Assembly: GCA_026419775.2 (NCBI GenBank)
Contig: JAOPGA020000078.1
Span: forward strand, 62,001-126,000
DNA from: Acrasis kona
Taxonomy: Eukaryota > Heterolobosea > Eutetramitea > Acrasida > Acrasidae
DNA length: 64,000 nucleotides
Reading direction: 5' to 3'
Position 1 is the first letter of the stretch. Every line of letters starts with the position of its first letter. Positions 1 through 10,476 of this stretch are shown here, one piece after another. The translations under genes were made by a program, and so were the position numbers. Under the pieces are notes generated by a model. It searched no databases. It had not been told where the DNA came from and saw nothing but the letters and a program-made list of their open reading frames with translations.

Positions 1-17
1 AAAATTTAAATTGTATT

Positions 18-1433
18 TCATTTTGACTTTCCAAACACTCTCATGTATGCGTCCTTCAAGTTTTTATATCTTTTGTACAATTCTCCCGACACTGATTCTG
101 AGTTTGACTCGGAATAGTTTACTCTTTTGTTACGCGGAGATTCAGACCTGTCTTGGTTTGCGTCCTTTAAAACTTTTTTGTGTGCGACAAGCTTTACTTC
201 TTTATGATGCTGTATTGATGGTGACTGTGGTTGTAAACGAACTTTCATAGGACTCGACATCGCACGCAGTTGGCTGCTTGGATTATTGTTCATTATTTCT
301 CTTCCTTGACTACTGAGCTCGTCCAGTCTTTGTGCAAACTCTTGCATCTTGTCCTGATGTTGTTGGAGTCTAGTTTCAAGCTCTATTTGTACTTGATCCA
401 GCTCTAATTGCCTATTTGCATAATGTTTTACATGTTCAGACAAATCACGTTGGTCATCTGAAATTCTACCAACGTCACTCCGTATTTTTCCAATATCATC
501 AGATTGTTTTCTTATTTGATCAGTGAATTGGGTTTCGATTCCATCAATCCTCTGTTTAAATTTTTCCTGCTGCTGTTTCGATTTATTGCCGATCATATCT
601 AGAACCTTTAGTTTCTTTTCTACTTCTATTACTCTTTCATCGATAGACTGCAGATGAGATAAGGCTCCCCTCTCTATGACTTGTATTCTGTTCTCAATAA
701 CTGATATCTTCCGCTTTGTACTCTTGTTCCTTACAGGAGAAGAAAGAGGTGAAGATTGTGTTGACATAGGTGATTTTGATCTATACTTTTTGGTTTGCTT
801 TTCAGTTTTTTCATGTGTTTGGTTGTTGGAGTGTATACTTGATATCGAAGCCACTGTACCAGTACTTATTCTTCTTTTATTATCGATATCAAGAGATAAC
901 CTCCTACTAACATTGTGATCTCTAGAGCTTATGGCATCCTCTATCCGCTTTGCACTGTTCTCCAAGCTAATGTTATCTTGGTCTGTATAAGCTCCTCTGG
1001 GCTTTCTTATGCTGGATATGGTCGATTTTTTAGCTTGTAATATTTTTTTACGAGTAGAATAAGGTGATGCTGGTACTATCTTTGCTCTAGAGCTAAATGT
1101 TTGTTGCGAAAGACTAGAACTTGGTTTTGCATGATATTTGTTATCTCTGCTAAAATTCTCTTTCTCATGTTCTGACCTCGCCACCTTTTTTTTTGCAGTT
1201 TGAGCGTCAAGAAGCTTCTTGTTGTATCTAACGAGTTTTTTAATTCGTCGAGCTGACATGACGTGATCGTCGTCATCGGTTGTATAATCACTAGACGGAG
1301 TACTGTATGAATCATTAGAGTATGTTATTGTTGATGGTTCGAATAAAGAGTGTTCGTTATCAGTGTTGTATTTTGACTTGCGCTTGGGGACAGAGTGAGC
1401 AGCTGATGGCCTGGATTTCGATTGCCCAGGCAT
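18..1433 (-). CDS. Coiled-coil protein of unknown function
   Basis: Single-exon reading frame of 471 residues; I do not recognise the family. The first ~240 residues are rich in Ser, Lys, Arg and Thr and look disordered. Residues about 245-380 are rich in Glu, Gln, Lys, Ile and Leu with heptad-like spacing (for example IDERVIEVEKKLKVLD) and should form a long coiled coil. The C-terminus is again polar with a short basic helix (LYKRYKNLKDAYMRVF). No signal peptide, membrane segment or catalytic motif is visible. A cytoskeletal or scaffold role is possible but is only inferred from the coiled coil. The start is the first ATG after a stretch with stops. The stop lies almost at the window edge, so the 3' context is not visible. 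Confidence 0.75.
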   Translation of the reverse strand: MPGQSKSRPSAAHSVPKRKSKYNTDNEHSLFEPSTITYSNDSYSTPSSDYTTDDDDHVMSARRIKKLVRYNKKLLDAQTAKKKVARSEHEKENFSRDNKYHAKPSSSLSQQTFSSRAKIVPASPYSTRKKILQAKKSTISSIRKPRGAYTDQDNISLENSAKRIEDAISSRDHNVSRRLSLDIDNKRRISTGTVASISSIHSNNQTHEKTEKQTKKYRSKSPMSTQSSPLSSPVRNKSTKRKISVIENRIQVIERGALSHLQSIDERVIEVEKKLKVLDMIGNKSKQQQEKFKQRIDGIETQFTDQIRKQSDDIGKIRSDVGRISDDQRDLSEHVKHYANRQLELDQVQIELETRLQQHQDKMQEFAQRLDELSSQGREIMNNNPSSQLRAMSSPMKVRLQPQSPSIQHHKEVKLVAHKKVLKDANQDRSESPRNKRVNYSESNSESVSGELYKRYKNLKDAYMRVFGKSK

Positions 1434-1588
1434 AACGTTTCTTTCAAAATTGCGCCAAAGAAAATTGAATGATTACAACAGAAGACAAGAATCTATTTTT
1501 TATTTTTAACAACTTGATGGTTTCGTAGTTCTCTCGAAAGTTTACTTAATGGCATACCCATCACATTAAAGTAGCACTATATTAGTTA

Positions 1589-2223
1589 TTAAAATGCACA
1601 ACAAAAATAATCACATACACCGACAATATATTCGACCATCATTCCGCCTCTTCCTTGAATTCCATAGGCACCTGCTTTATCCATCGGCTCGCCTGTGTTG
1701 ATGTAAGCATCAATAAATTCATCTGATAGATCAGAAAATTTCACTTTTGTGCCTTCATAAAAATTTGATATGGAAGGGTTGTTGTTTGCATCTTTTGTTA
1801 CGATGGACACTCCGGTATACACAAAATGTTCGTTTCCACTCAAAAAGCGAAGGATGGATTTGGCATCCTCCTTGTCTTTCGGCTTTTCTAAAATTCTGTC
1901 GCCTAAGTTAACTATTGTATCTGCACTTATAATAAGATCAAAATTCTCGCTTCTTTCCTTCAAAGTATTAAACACGCTCAGTGCTTTACATTCAGCATTT
2001 TTAACAACAAAATCACAAGGGAAAGCGAATGCTTTTTTATCAAGTGATTCTTCATCAAAATTTGAAGGTATGCAGACAATGTTTTTTATTCCCATGTTCT
2101 CAGTTAAAATCTACACCATCGGTCATGATCTGAATTTGGTTAGCGTACCTGCTTTCTCCGAGGTGACTCAGAAGCCAGGATTATCTTCTTCCCTAACAAA
2201 TCATTGATGACATCAAGTACCAT
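1589..2223 (-). CDS. Maf-like nucleotide pyrophosphatase (two exons)
   Basis: Maf/HAM1-superfamily house-cleaning pyrophosphatase that hydrolyses non-canonical or modified nucleoside triphosphates (family knowledge). Exon 1 (2149-2223) encodes the diagnostic N-terminal motif ILASESPRRK. It is joined over a 50-nt intron (2099-2148) to exon 2 (1589-2098). Exon 2 carries ISADTIV and EKPKD, the expected catalytic Asp region, and YGIQGRGGMMVEYIVG near the end. The spliced product is about 194 residues, normal for the family (about 190-210). Starting instead at the ATG at 2095 would lose the SPRR motif, so the spliced model is preferred. It is divergently transcribed from the P-type ATPase gene with only ~69 bp between start codons. 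It could be the Maf half of an ASMTL-type protein in other lineages; no methyltransferase is attached here. Confidence 0.88.
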
Positions 2224-2292
2224 TTTGTAAGTGCTCAACTCTCTCCAATTCCGATTTAGAACACACGTATTGAAACAACGAAATATAAAAAC
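2224..2292. promoter_or_regulatory. Compact divergent intergenic promoter
   Basis: This 69-bp interval separates the start codons of the Maf-like gene (minus) and the P-type ATPase gene (plus), so both core promoters and 5' leaders must fit here or extend into the neighbouring coding exons. It is AT-rich; a tataaaa-like stretch (ATATAAAAAC) lies just before the ATPase start. The promoter role follows only from position. Confidence 0.4.
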
Positions 2293-5200
2293 ATGATAAC
2301 GAAGAGAGAAGGGCCGTATCTAAGTTTAATTACATATGCGGTCTCTTTAGTTTATTTATTACTTTTGGGACTATCAGCATACTTCCTCTATACCGATAAT
2401 TTCGACTTCGATTGGTTATTCGTACATCAGGTGGATCAACGTCCTCTTCGTAAGACACATACTAGTATCAAAAGGATAAGACCTGCGCTCCAGCAACTTT
2501 TCACAAAACATTCGAGACCCTTACGGTGAGTCGTGCATTTTTAGATTTTACTCATCGACAATTCAAAGGGCATTCTTTTTGATACTTGTGATCGTGGTTA
2601 TCGTCATGAAATTGTTCAAGAGCTTGATCTTGGATCGTGTTGAAAAGAGATGGTGGTTCACTAGAGACAACAAAAAGAATAGGAAGGTGAACAGTAGGAC
2701 AATCTCCATCAAACAAGTAAGGTCGCACCAAATTTACAGCAGTTAACGCGGAATAGAATAGCGAATTTACCTGCTCCGACACTGCCACAAATGAACTTAC
2801 CTCGACGTTCCAAGGGTCTTACACCACAGTTGCGGTGTTGTCTTTTCTATATGGGTCTGTGCAGTACCTGGCAGTAAGTTCATGCTGAATGCATTGCATT
2901 AACCTTTTAGCAACGAATGCAAGTTTGGTGCTTAGCTATCGCTTTTGTACAATTATATGTGTTCAGAACCGGCAAGTCGTTCTGGCCCCTAATCATCTTT
3001 ACATTTGTTATTGGTTTCATGTACATGTGGAGGCAGTTGGGAATTTGGAAGACTGATCGCAAGCGCAACGACCACATGATACAATTAGCTAGTGGCGGAA
3101 CCATCCGTAGCGGAGACATAAAGCCAGGACATGTAATCAGAGTTTCAACAGACGAGTTGATACCTGCTGATGTGCTCATCATTGGTGTTGATGAACCACA
3201 AAAAAGATTTTATCTCAACGAAGTGCAAGTAACTGGCGAGAACACACCAGTGAGAAAGCTCTTGTTCAAGAATGAAGTTGACTGCATTGACATTGATGAC
3301 CTTCATGTGAGGAGTCTTGTCGTAACTACAGGTCAAACCAAACGTGCCGTTGATGAAAGCATGATTGCTTTTGCCAACTCTACCTTAGTCGGGCCCACAA
3401 AAGTAAGTCGATCCCATCGTTCAATCAATCTTACCATTAGTTCATTGTTGGAATCGTATGTTGGGTCAATAGGGAGACGAAAGCATTGAGCGAGCCCAAA
3501 CAAAAAATGTCACAACAATCATCTCCATTTACAGAGTACACAAACAAGGCCTTCTTAGTGTCCTTAATCACCATGTTGATCTTGGCAACCATGGATGCAA
3601 TAGCTGCATTCATTGGCGCCCAATCACTAGAAGGAGTTAAAATGCCAAGTTCGTTCGGAACCATCCTCGTCAATCATATCATGTATTTAAACATGTTAGT
3701 GCCTCAAGCCATCGAACAACTCAGATTGACCGTATGCTCATTACTTTCATTTTCATTCCGTTCCCGTGTCAAATGCAACAATCCTCTAGTCGCAGACGTA
3801 TGGGCCAGCATCACAAGAATCGTAACCGACAAAACAGGAACATTAACCGAAAACAAGATGGTAGCAAAAGATCAAGTTTTATACACAAAGTTTTCGGACA
3901 ATGAGACAAACTTTCAATTGGAAGACACAACATCAATGACGGAAGTCACTCCCGATCTCATGAACCACCTACTTGCCATCATGTCCACGACCGGAATGGA
4001 ACCAGAAGAAGTCAGCATTGCGTCTTGTATGAAACATTTGAGCGCTTTGGACTCGGTGACTGATCATGAAATACGATTCGATCACGACACAATTGAGATT
4101 ATCATTGCTTTTGGATTCGTGAGAGCACTACTTGCCAAAGTAACATTATTCCGATCAAAGTCAACCGGAGAATATTACGTCGGAGTTCAAGCCGGAGGAG
4201 ATGACTTTTGGCGCGGAAAAACAGGAGTAACACCACATGAGGACACCATTCAAAAACTATCCGATTGGACCACTTTAAACATTGACATCACTTCCATCCG
4301 CGGAGCACCTCGTTTATGGAGTCATGGATTAAAAAAGATCACCAAGATGGAATCACAACAGGTGGAAGCCGAGTGGAACCAATGCGATTCGATCCTACAC
4401 GAGTCAGAAAGATTTTTGGAACAATTACAAATACTAAAGAAATTAACACAAAAGGTTCCATTAATTTCCAGAACGTTCATGATTGATTCGTATCGAAAGG
4501 GAGTCAAGGAGGGAATCGAACAATTATACAAGAGCGGAAAACCAGTTTATATCTGTACGGGAGACAGCACCGCCGCAGCAAAAACAATTGCAACCAATTT
4601 GGATTTTCCATCCACCACCATCGAATTGGATGGATCCAACGAGCAATCTCTAATTCGTTCCATAAGCATTGCCATCGATCGTCAACGAATTCAATTACAA
4701 GATCCACCACCATCGCCCCATCCTCAATCATGGTCGAATCAAGTTCAACAAGAAATCAACATTCCAGAGAATTCAGAAAAGACGATTACCCCATTAACCA
4801 TTTTCATCGATCAAGATGTGATGCAATTGCTCAAATCTATTCAAGAACGAGAAAATGGATACAAAGGAAAAGCATTCGATTTGCTATTCGAATTAATAGA
4901 GGCCAGAAAACCTCACAAACCTCACAAACACGGCAGACCTCTGCATTACTTGTTATTTTGTAGAGCCACGCCTGCTCTGAAACCATGGGTGGTTCAACTC
5001 ATGCAACACGGTCATCCACCACCACTTCCAGTCCATGCGCATCCCTCTCTATCGAGCGTAATCTCCCAGCGCATCAGAAAGGTATTTAATCCTGGTAAGC
5101 ACTATGTATTAGCGATTGGCGATGGCGCCAATGACATTAACATGATTAAAGTGGCCGATGCTTCGTTGGGAATCAAGAGCACCGATATCTCTGATGATGT

Positions 5201-6278
5201 ATGCAACACTGCGAGCGTGTGGCATCACGAATGGAAACCAGTGGTCACTCTCTTGTTGGAGGATGGACCCGAAAAGGCGACCTTGTTGAGCACCATGGTT
5301 AAGGCTACCTTCTTAAAGCACTGGATGACTGCCATGGCTTTATGGGCTGATTTGTTGTTTAATGGATTCACGCTGTTCCCCATGGATCCCACTCATCCAA
5401 TGCTCATGATGTTCTATAATGGCGTGGTGTTTATGCAAATCGCTTCTCATACGGGTCACGATGTTGTTCCTGGACGTATCAGAGCACAATTAAGAATAAA
5501 GAATTTGATGAGCTTTAGGGCATTTTTGAGATGGGCAATTGCTGCAGTCATGAGTGGGTTTGCGATTGACTGGATTGTGAGAAGCTTGTTCCCTAATGCA
5601 AAGAATACTGAATTTGGTGCCATGATTCAAGTGGCTCAGTGTTTTTCTGTTACTGTTTATTTGTTGTTATCCACTAACGCTTGGACCGATCATCATAAAC
5701 ATTCCACCTTTAATATCAAATCGCCCGAGCACTTTGAACATCAACAACAGGCGTTGGAGCCTGAGGATGTACTTGGTATCGTGTTGGGTTTGATGAGCCT
5801 GATTGGTGCTGTTCTGTCCGTGTTTTTTGCTTATCGATTCGGTAGTATTTTCCATTTGGTTGCAGTCGTGATGGTTGGCGCTTCTTGTTACTTGTCGAGA
5901 AATTTACTGTATGTCATCACAAAAGACTTGATGCACGCACGGGAACAAATTCAGCACATGTTAAAGTCTGGCGGACAGCCTCGTATCGATAAGTTTATTG
6001 CCTGGAGTCATACAAAGAATGGTAGGTTGTTGCCTATCCTTGTATTTGCATTTTCTATCAAATTAATTAGTGGCGGNGGTGTGCCTTTTATTGCATTGAT
6101 ATTTATCAGTGCACTAACCAGTGCTGTTAGTGGCGGTATTTTCTTATTAGTGATCAGCAGAATTGGTTTTATGAGGGCTTTGCTCGATGGTAGGAGCATG
6201 GCCATTGCAGTTGTTGCCTTTGCTTTGGGTGTATGGTTTGGGAGGGGCACTGCTCCTGCACCAGCAGTTGTTGTTTAA
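2293..6278 (+). CDS. Divergent P4-like P-type ATPase (putative lipid flippase, five exons)
   Basis: Membrane ATPase of about 1275 residues, probably translocating a lipid (inference from P4-like features). Exons: 2293-2525, 2569-2716 (acceptor could be at 2544, adding 8 residues), 2757-2873, 2911-3402, 3441-6278; introns are 37-43 nt. P-type hallmarks: DKTGTLTENKM (phosphorylated Asp about residue 460), CTGDST (hinge) and GDGANDINMIK (P-domain). CRATPALKPWVVQLM and the long helical C-terminus are P4-like. Oddities: the actuator loop reads VTGENTPVRK rather than the P4 consensus DGET, the TM4 segment reads LVPQAIEQL rather than PISL, and two extra hydrophobic segments precede the usual first helix. 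One ambiguous base at 6077 makes one residue uncertain. It could alternatively be an unclassified P-type subfamily. Confidence 0.82.
6077..6077. other. Ambiguous base (N) in the assembly
   Basis: A single n in the ggcggnggt context lies inside the C-terminal membrane region of the P-type ATPase. The reading frame stays open through it, so the length of the tract is probably right and only the base identity is unresolved. Confidence 0.99.
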
Positions 6279-6390
6279 AATAATAAAACATGTAAATTAA
6301 ATTAAAAGGATGGGTGTTTGTTGTTGAAGGAAGTTCCATGTAACTTTCATTGTAAGACTTCATTGTTTAGAACTTACCAACAAAACAGAC

Positions 6391-7407
6391 ATGGGCCAAA
6401 AACAAGCTACACCCAAGGCCGAAGCGCCCTTAACACCATTCAAACCGCTTGTTATGTATTCTGAAAACCCCGAGTAAGAGTTCTCTGCTTTAGATAACAT
6501 TTAATAATAAAGATTTATTATCGCACTATTAGAGTCTGAGTCACGTGGACCACGTGCAGATGATAATGTATATCGCTCCGCCGTACACTTTACAGCAAAA
6601 GTTATCGACATGGGGCGCCATCCTTTGCAGATTTGTCAACATCTTATTGCACAAGTTCACCACTCCTCCCGACGCAATATAATTTTAGCAAGAGCTTACA
6701 TCCTTCACAAAAAATATAATGAGAAGCAGTCATTTAAGATCCTCTCAAATGTCAAAGATTATTCGTTAGCACTAGATATAATTTTTGAAAGTTTTATTAA
6801 AAGTAAACGCCTTCACTTTCAGCGTTCAGCATTCTCAGATGTAAATTTCATCTTCTGTGCAAATTCAATCCCTAACGACGAAATCACAACAAAGGATCCA
6901 ATGGAAATACCCACAGAAATAAAAATGGTACTAGCCGCAGTGGACTTCGCCTTTAAAAACAGTAAAGACCAAAACAATATTCTTCTAATGAAGAAAATTA
7001 CACTTTTGTTACTATATTGCCCTGAGGGCATGTCTGGACACGTTTTGGATTGTTATGAATCGTTGGCTAACGCGTTATTAGATTCAGTCCCATTGAATGT
7101 AATATTCAGAAGTGATGACCACATCACTGGTGCATATGATTTTATGGAACGATTATCAGAGAATACGACATACAATGAATACCTTATAGAATGCAGCCAT
7201 CGTGACTACTATACAGATGACTATGTATTTACTTTGAGCAAGGATCCACACCCCAACCTTACCGACAAAAAATTGAATTGTGAACTTACCAAATATTGTA
7301 AGAGAAGAAAAGAAATGATGCTCAGGTCTACACTACACCCCACCATAAGAGAGTTTTTACAAGGAATACCTCAATGTAAGAGCACTAAATCGTATCCGAT
7401 GATGTAA
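6391..7407 (+). CDS. RasGAP-domain-like protein (two exons)
   Basis: About 325 residues. Exon 1 is 6391-6473 and exon 2 is 6513-7407, joined over a 39-nt intron whose acceptor is aataaag. Other acceptors nearby run into stops. The first ~130 residues follow the pattern of a Ras GTPase-activating domain: an N-terminal ENPEFIIALLES helix, a DDNVYRSAVHFTAKVID helix, then RRNIILARAYILHKKY, which lines up with the arginine-finger segment (LFRxNSxxTK) and keeps the Arg. The NS and TK positions of the consensus are changed, so activity is uncertain. The remainder is not recognised. The call rests on pattern similarity only; it could be a RasGAP-fold relative (IQGAP-type) or an unrelated helical protein. 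Confidence 0.5.
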
Positions 7408-7542
7408 AGTGTTTTAAATTGACCAAATATAAAGTTCATCACCATCGGGTTTATTTCAATCTTTTTTTAATCCGTCAATCTTGACCTGGTCAACATGTCA
7501 GCCTAATCGGTTTTAATTAAATTTCTGACATTGACAAATAGG

Positions 7543-7550
7543 TATATATT
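7543..7550 (+). promoter_or_regulatory. TATA-like element upstream of the 7TM-RGS gene
   Basis: TATATATT lies 29 nt upstream of the start codon at 7579 in an otherwise unremarkable AT-rich leader. Position is compatible with a core promoter, but such strings are common at this base composition. Confidence 0.3.
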
Positions 7551-7578
7551 TAACATCAGACAGTTGAAGAACTAAAGG

Positions 7579-10404
7579 ATGTATGTCAGGACACTTTTGA
7601 TTGCAGTTATCCTATTGAGAGCGGTGAGCACCCGGACTATTAGTTGGACAGAGTGCCCAGTAGTAAACCCAAGTTTCCCTAGTATTAACATGTTCCAACA
7701 ACCCGATAACGGCATTTCATTCTGTGGGGTGCAATCTTTACCATATAACTACTCAAACTCAAATAATGTTACGCTCAGACATAAACTATTCTTATCCCCT
7801 TCCCCAAAAGGTAACGTTATTCTTATAGGAGACTCTATAATAGTACGTCAAACAAACATTTTTACAAACATTTCAATAGGGAAACAGTGGAGAGGGAATT
7901 GAGCAAATCGGCTTCTTCTTGTACAAATCACTTTCTAATGCGTACAATGTATATATTCCAGGGCTTAGGGGTACGAACGACGAAGCTTTATCAATGTGTA
8001 GCGGGCAAACTGGTTTGTCTTTGGATCGTTTAGGAACCATCAATTGTCAAAACGACCCACTGTACGGTGATTATGATGGTCTGACCGTTGACATGATTGC
8101 AAGTGATGTAATAGAATTTATAAATCAAGTTACCTTGAAATATCCAGATATACCATTTACATATTATGGAAGGGGTTTTGGTAGCTACATTGTCAACCGC
8201 ATCCTTACAATGAATAAAACAAATCCAAATTCTGTCATATTAGAATCTTCCTGGGGTCCTCATACAAACGCGAGCGATTGGTAAGTCATATCAAAAGCTC
8301 AATTGTTTACCATTTTGTAGGGATTATCAACGCAATAAGATGTCAATGTCACTCGTCAAATTATTCGACGAAAACCCCTCACCAGAATATATATCAATCA
8401 CGTCCGCGAAGAGTCTGCATTTGTATCATTCCATAGCATCCATGCAAACTGAATGTTCGATATATGGATATGACTATGTTCCTGTGCTCACAAACACACT
8501 ACTAGATCCATCTCTACGCCCAAAATTCTTTAGTTTGATGGCACAAATGGATAGGTGTATGACTTATGATTTGGGTAATATAGGTTCTTACTTTGACCCA
8601 ATTGGAGATGCAAGATTTAACTTTGATACATATTTGAATTGGGACAAACCATTAGTTTCATCAATCCTAGCTAATAACGTTATATTATCAGAGCTATTTG
8701 ACAGTGAAGTAGACATTCACTTGGATATGCAATACCATGTAAATGACTATTGTAAGAAATTGAAGGAGGTTGGATGGAAGAAGTATCCACAAAGTCCTTA
8801 CCGATACGTAACAGCAAACTACTCTGGTCCGGTATTGATATTGAATGGAGATTATGACCCTCAATCAACTGTAGAGTCCTCACGTTTGTATTCAAAATCG
8901 TTTGTGGACGTAAGATACTTCGTAATGGCTGGTATGGGTAGTGATACGCTCACAAAGTCATTTGCTGCAGGTTCTAATAAAACTTGTTCGGCTCAAATCA
9001 TAGAGCAATTCCTGCTGTGTAAGAATTGTTCAATCGATTCGTCTTGTGTTGGAAATATGACGCAAGTAAATTTTCTGGGTGATGATCGCACGAAACTGTT
9101 TTTCGGCGATTATTTGTGGAAAAGTCGATACTATGCTCCCGATACATATAGTGTAGTCATGGCTGTCATTTATTCGGTTCTTTTGACTTTCTCAGTTTTG
9201 GTATTAATTCTTCTTGTTGTATTTAGAAAGAATAGAAGGGTGACTTCTAGAAGTATCTCTCCATTTATCGGTCAATTGTATATAATGTGTAATCTTCTTG
9301 TGTTGATAATATCGTCATGTACCTCACGTATTGCAAAACCACTTAGTGTGATTGCGATTTTAGTACAGCAGACTTTGTTCATCGCGTCCTGTGTGGCAAC
9401 GACAGTGCAAATCATCCGTTTCTTCATTTTCTCTCATTTGTATAGAAACATGATGAATAAGGCACCGAGTAGTGCAATGTTGAAGGTTTTGTCAAGCGTC
9501 ATCCCTTTGTTTGTCGCAGAGATTACAATCATCCTATTGTGGTTGATATTTGATATTATTGGACTGTCACTGTACCTGAGCGGAATAGATATTATTACTT
9601 CATACTATTATTATATTACACTAGGATTGGGTATTTCATTTGCATTATGTACTATTATTATGACATTGTATGATGTCATCTCTCAATTAATAGTCACAAA
9701 ATTCGATATGCGCCTTGTGCTCCTTCATAGTGACCCTCTCTACTTTCGAATCGATTCTCTGTTTATTCTTTTACTAATTCCAACAGGTTTGGTAAATACC
9801 GTTTTACAAAGAAATGGTGATATTGCTTCTATGATTACTGCAAATGTTTCACTTGTCATATATTTTATAGTATTTATACTATTTTTTTGGTGGGATAGTA
9901 GTGTCAGCTTGTATAAAAGAACTTATTATTAATAAAAATGTAAAGACCGCTGTTTTATTAGGTATTGGGGAAGATTCAGATTCAGAGCAACCAGATCATG
10001 ATATTATTCAAATGTTTAGATACAGTGTGTCAAGGAAATTTGTAGAGGAGTACTGTAAAGGTGAATTTTCTCTAGAAAATGTACTGGCGTTTATAGATCT
10101 GCAGGATTTATTAAGTCAAGAAAACCTTGATTCAGCAAAGTTTGGGCCATTCTATGAGATGTACATCAAGAGATTTTCTCAAAGAGAGGTTAATTTACCA
10201 GCAAATGTTGTCAATGAATGTAAAGCGTTAATAACAGAAGACAAACCTGACAAGGAGGTAAGGAGAGTTGTAAGAAAAGTTTCGATTGCCACTTTTGTTA
10301 ATCTTCAAGATACTTTTAATCGTTTCAGAAGTACAAGAGAATACCAAGAATGTGTTGAGGCTGTGAGGAGTGCTCAGCTAATAAAAGAAAAAATTGGCAT
10401 GTAG
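7579..10404 (+). CDS. Receptor-like protein: inactive S33-type alpha/beta-hydrolase ectodomain, 7TM region and RGS domain
   Basis: Exons 7579-7842, 7880-8280 and 8321-~9897, then an RGS-coding exon to 10404 (start 9920 or 9962, unresolved); about 894-908 residues. A signal peptide (residues 1-18) precedes an ectodomain resembling secreted S33/TAP peptidases: Cys-containing N-terminus, GDSIIGNSGEG at the oxyanion loop, YIPGLRGTND, and LILNGDYDPQS at the acid position. The nucleophile elbow reads GRGFGS instead of GxSxG, and the expected His site reads AGMGSD, so both catalytic residues appear lost. Several N-glycosylation sequons are present. Seven hydrophobic helices follow (about residues 499-746). 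The last ~120 residues match an RGS domain (FVEEYCKGEFSLENVLAFIDL to FNRFRSTREYQECV). The RGS frame has no good own ATG near its start, which supports one fused product. Likely a plasma-membrane regulator of heterotrimeric G proteins (inference). Confidence 0.72.
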
Positions 10405-10476
10405 TTGCTTGCTCTCAAAAGTAAAACATTCTCCGTTCTTACACAAAGCTACTTCGATCAAGCTATTGAAGCAAAT

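Noticed and set aside
6541-6558. CACGTGG...CCACGTG E-box-like palindrome
   Set aside because: It lies within the coding part of exon 2 of the RasGAP-like gene and is explained by its codons.
9901-10404. Independent small RGS gene with its own start
   Set aside because: The frame opens at a GTG inside the last membrane-helix exon, the first in-frame ATG lies close to the RGS fold, and no promoter gap exists; a fused product is more likely.
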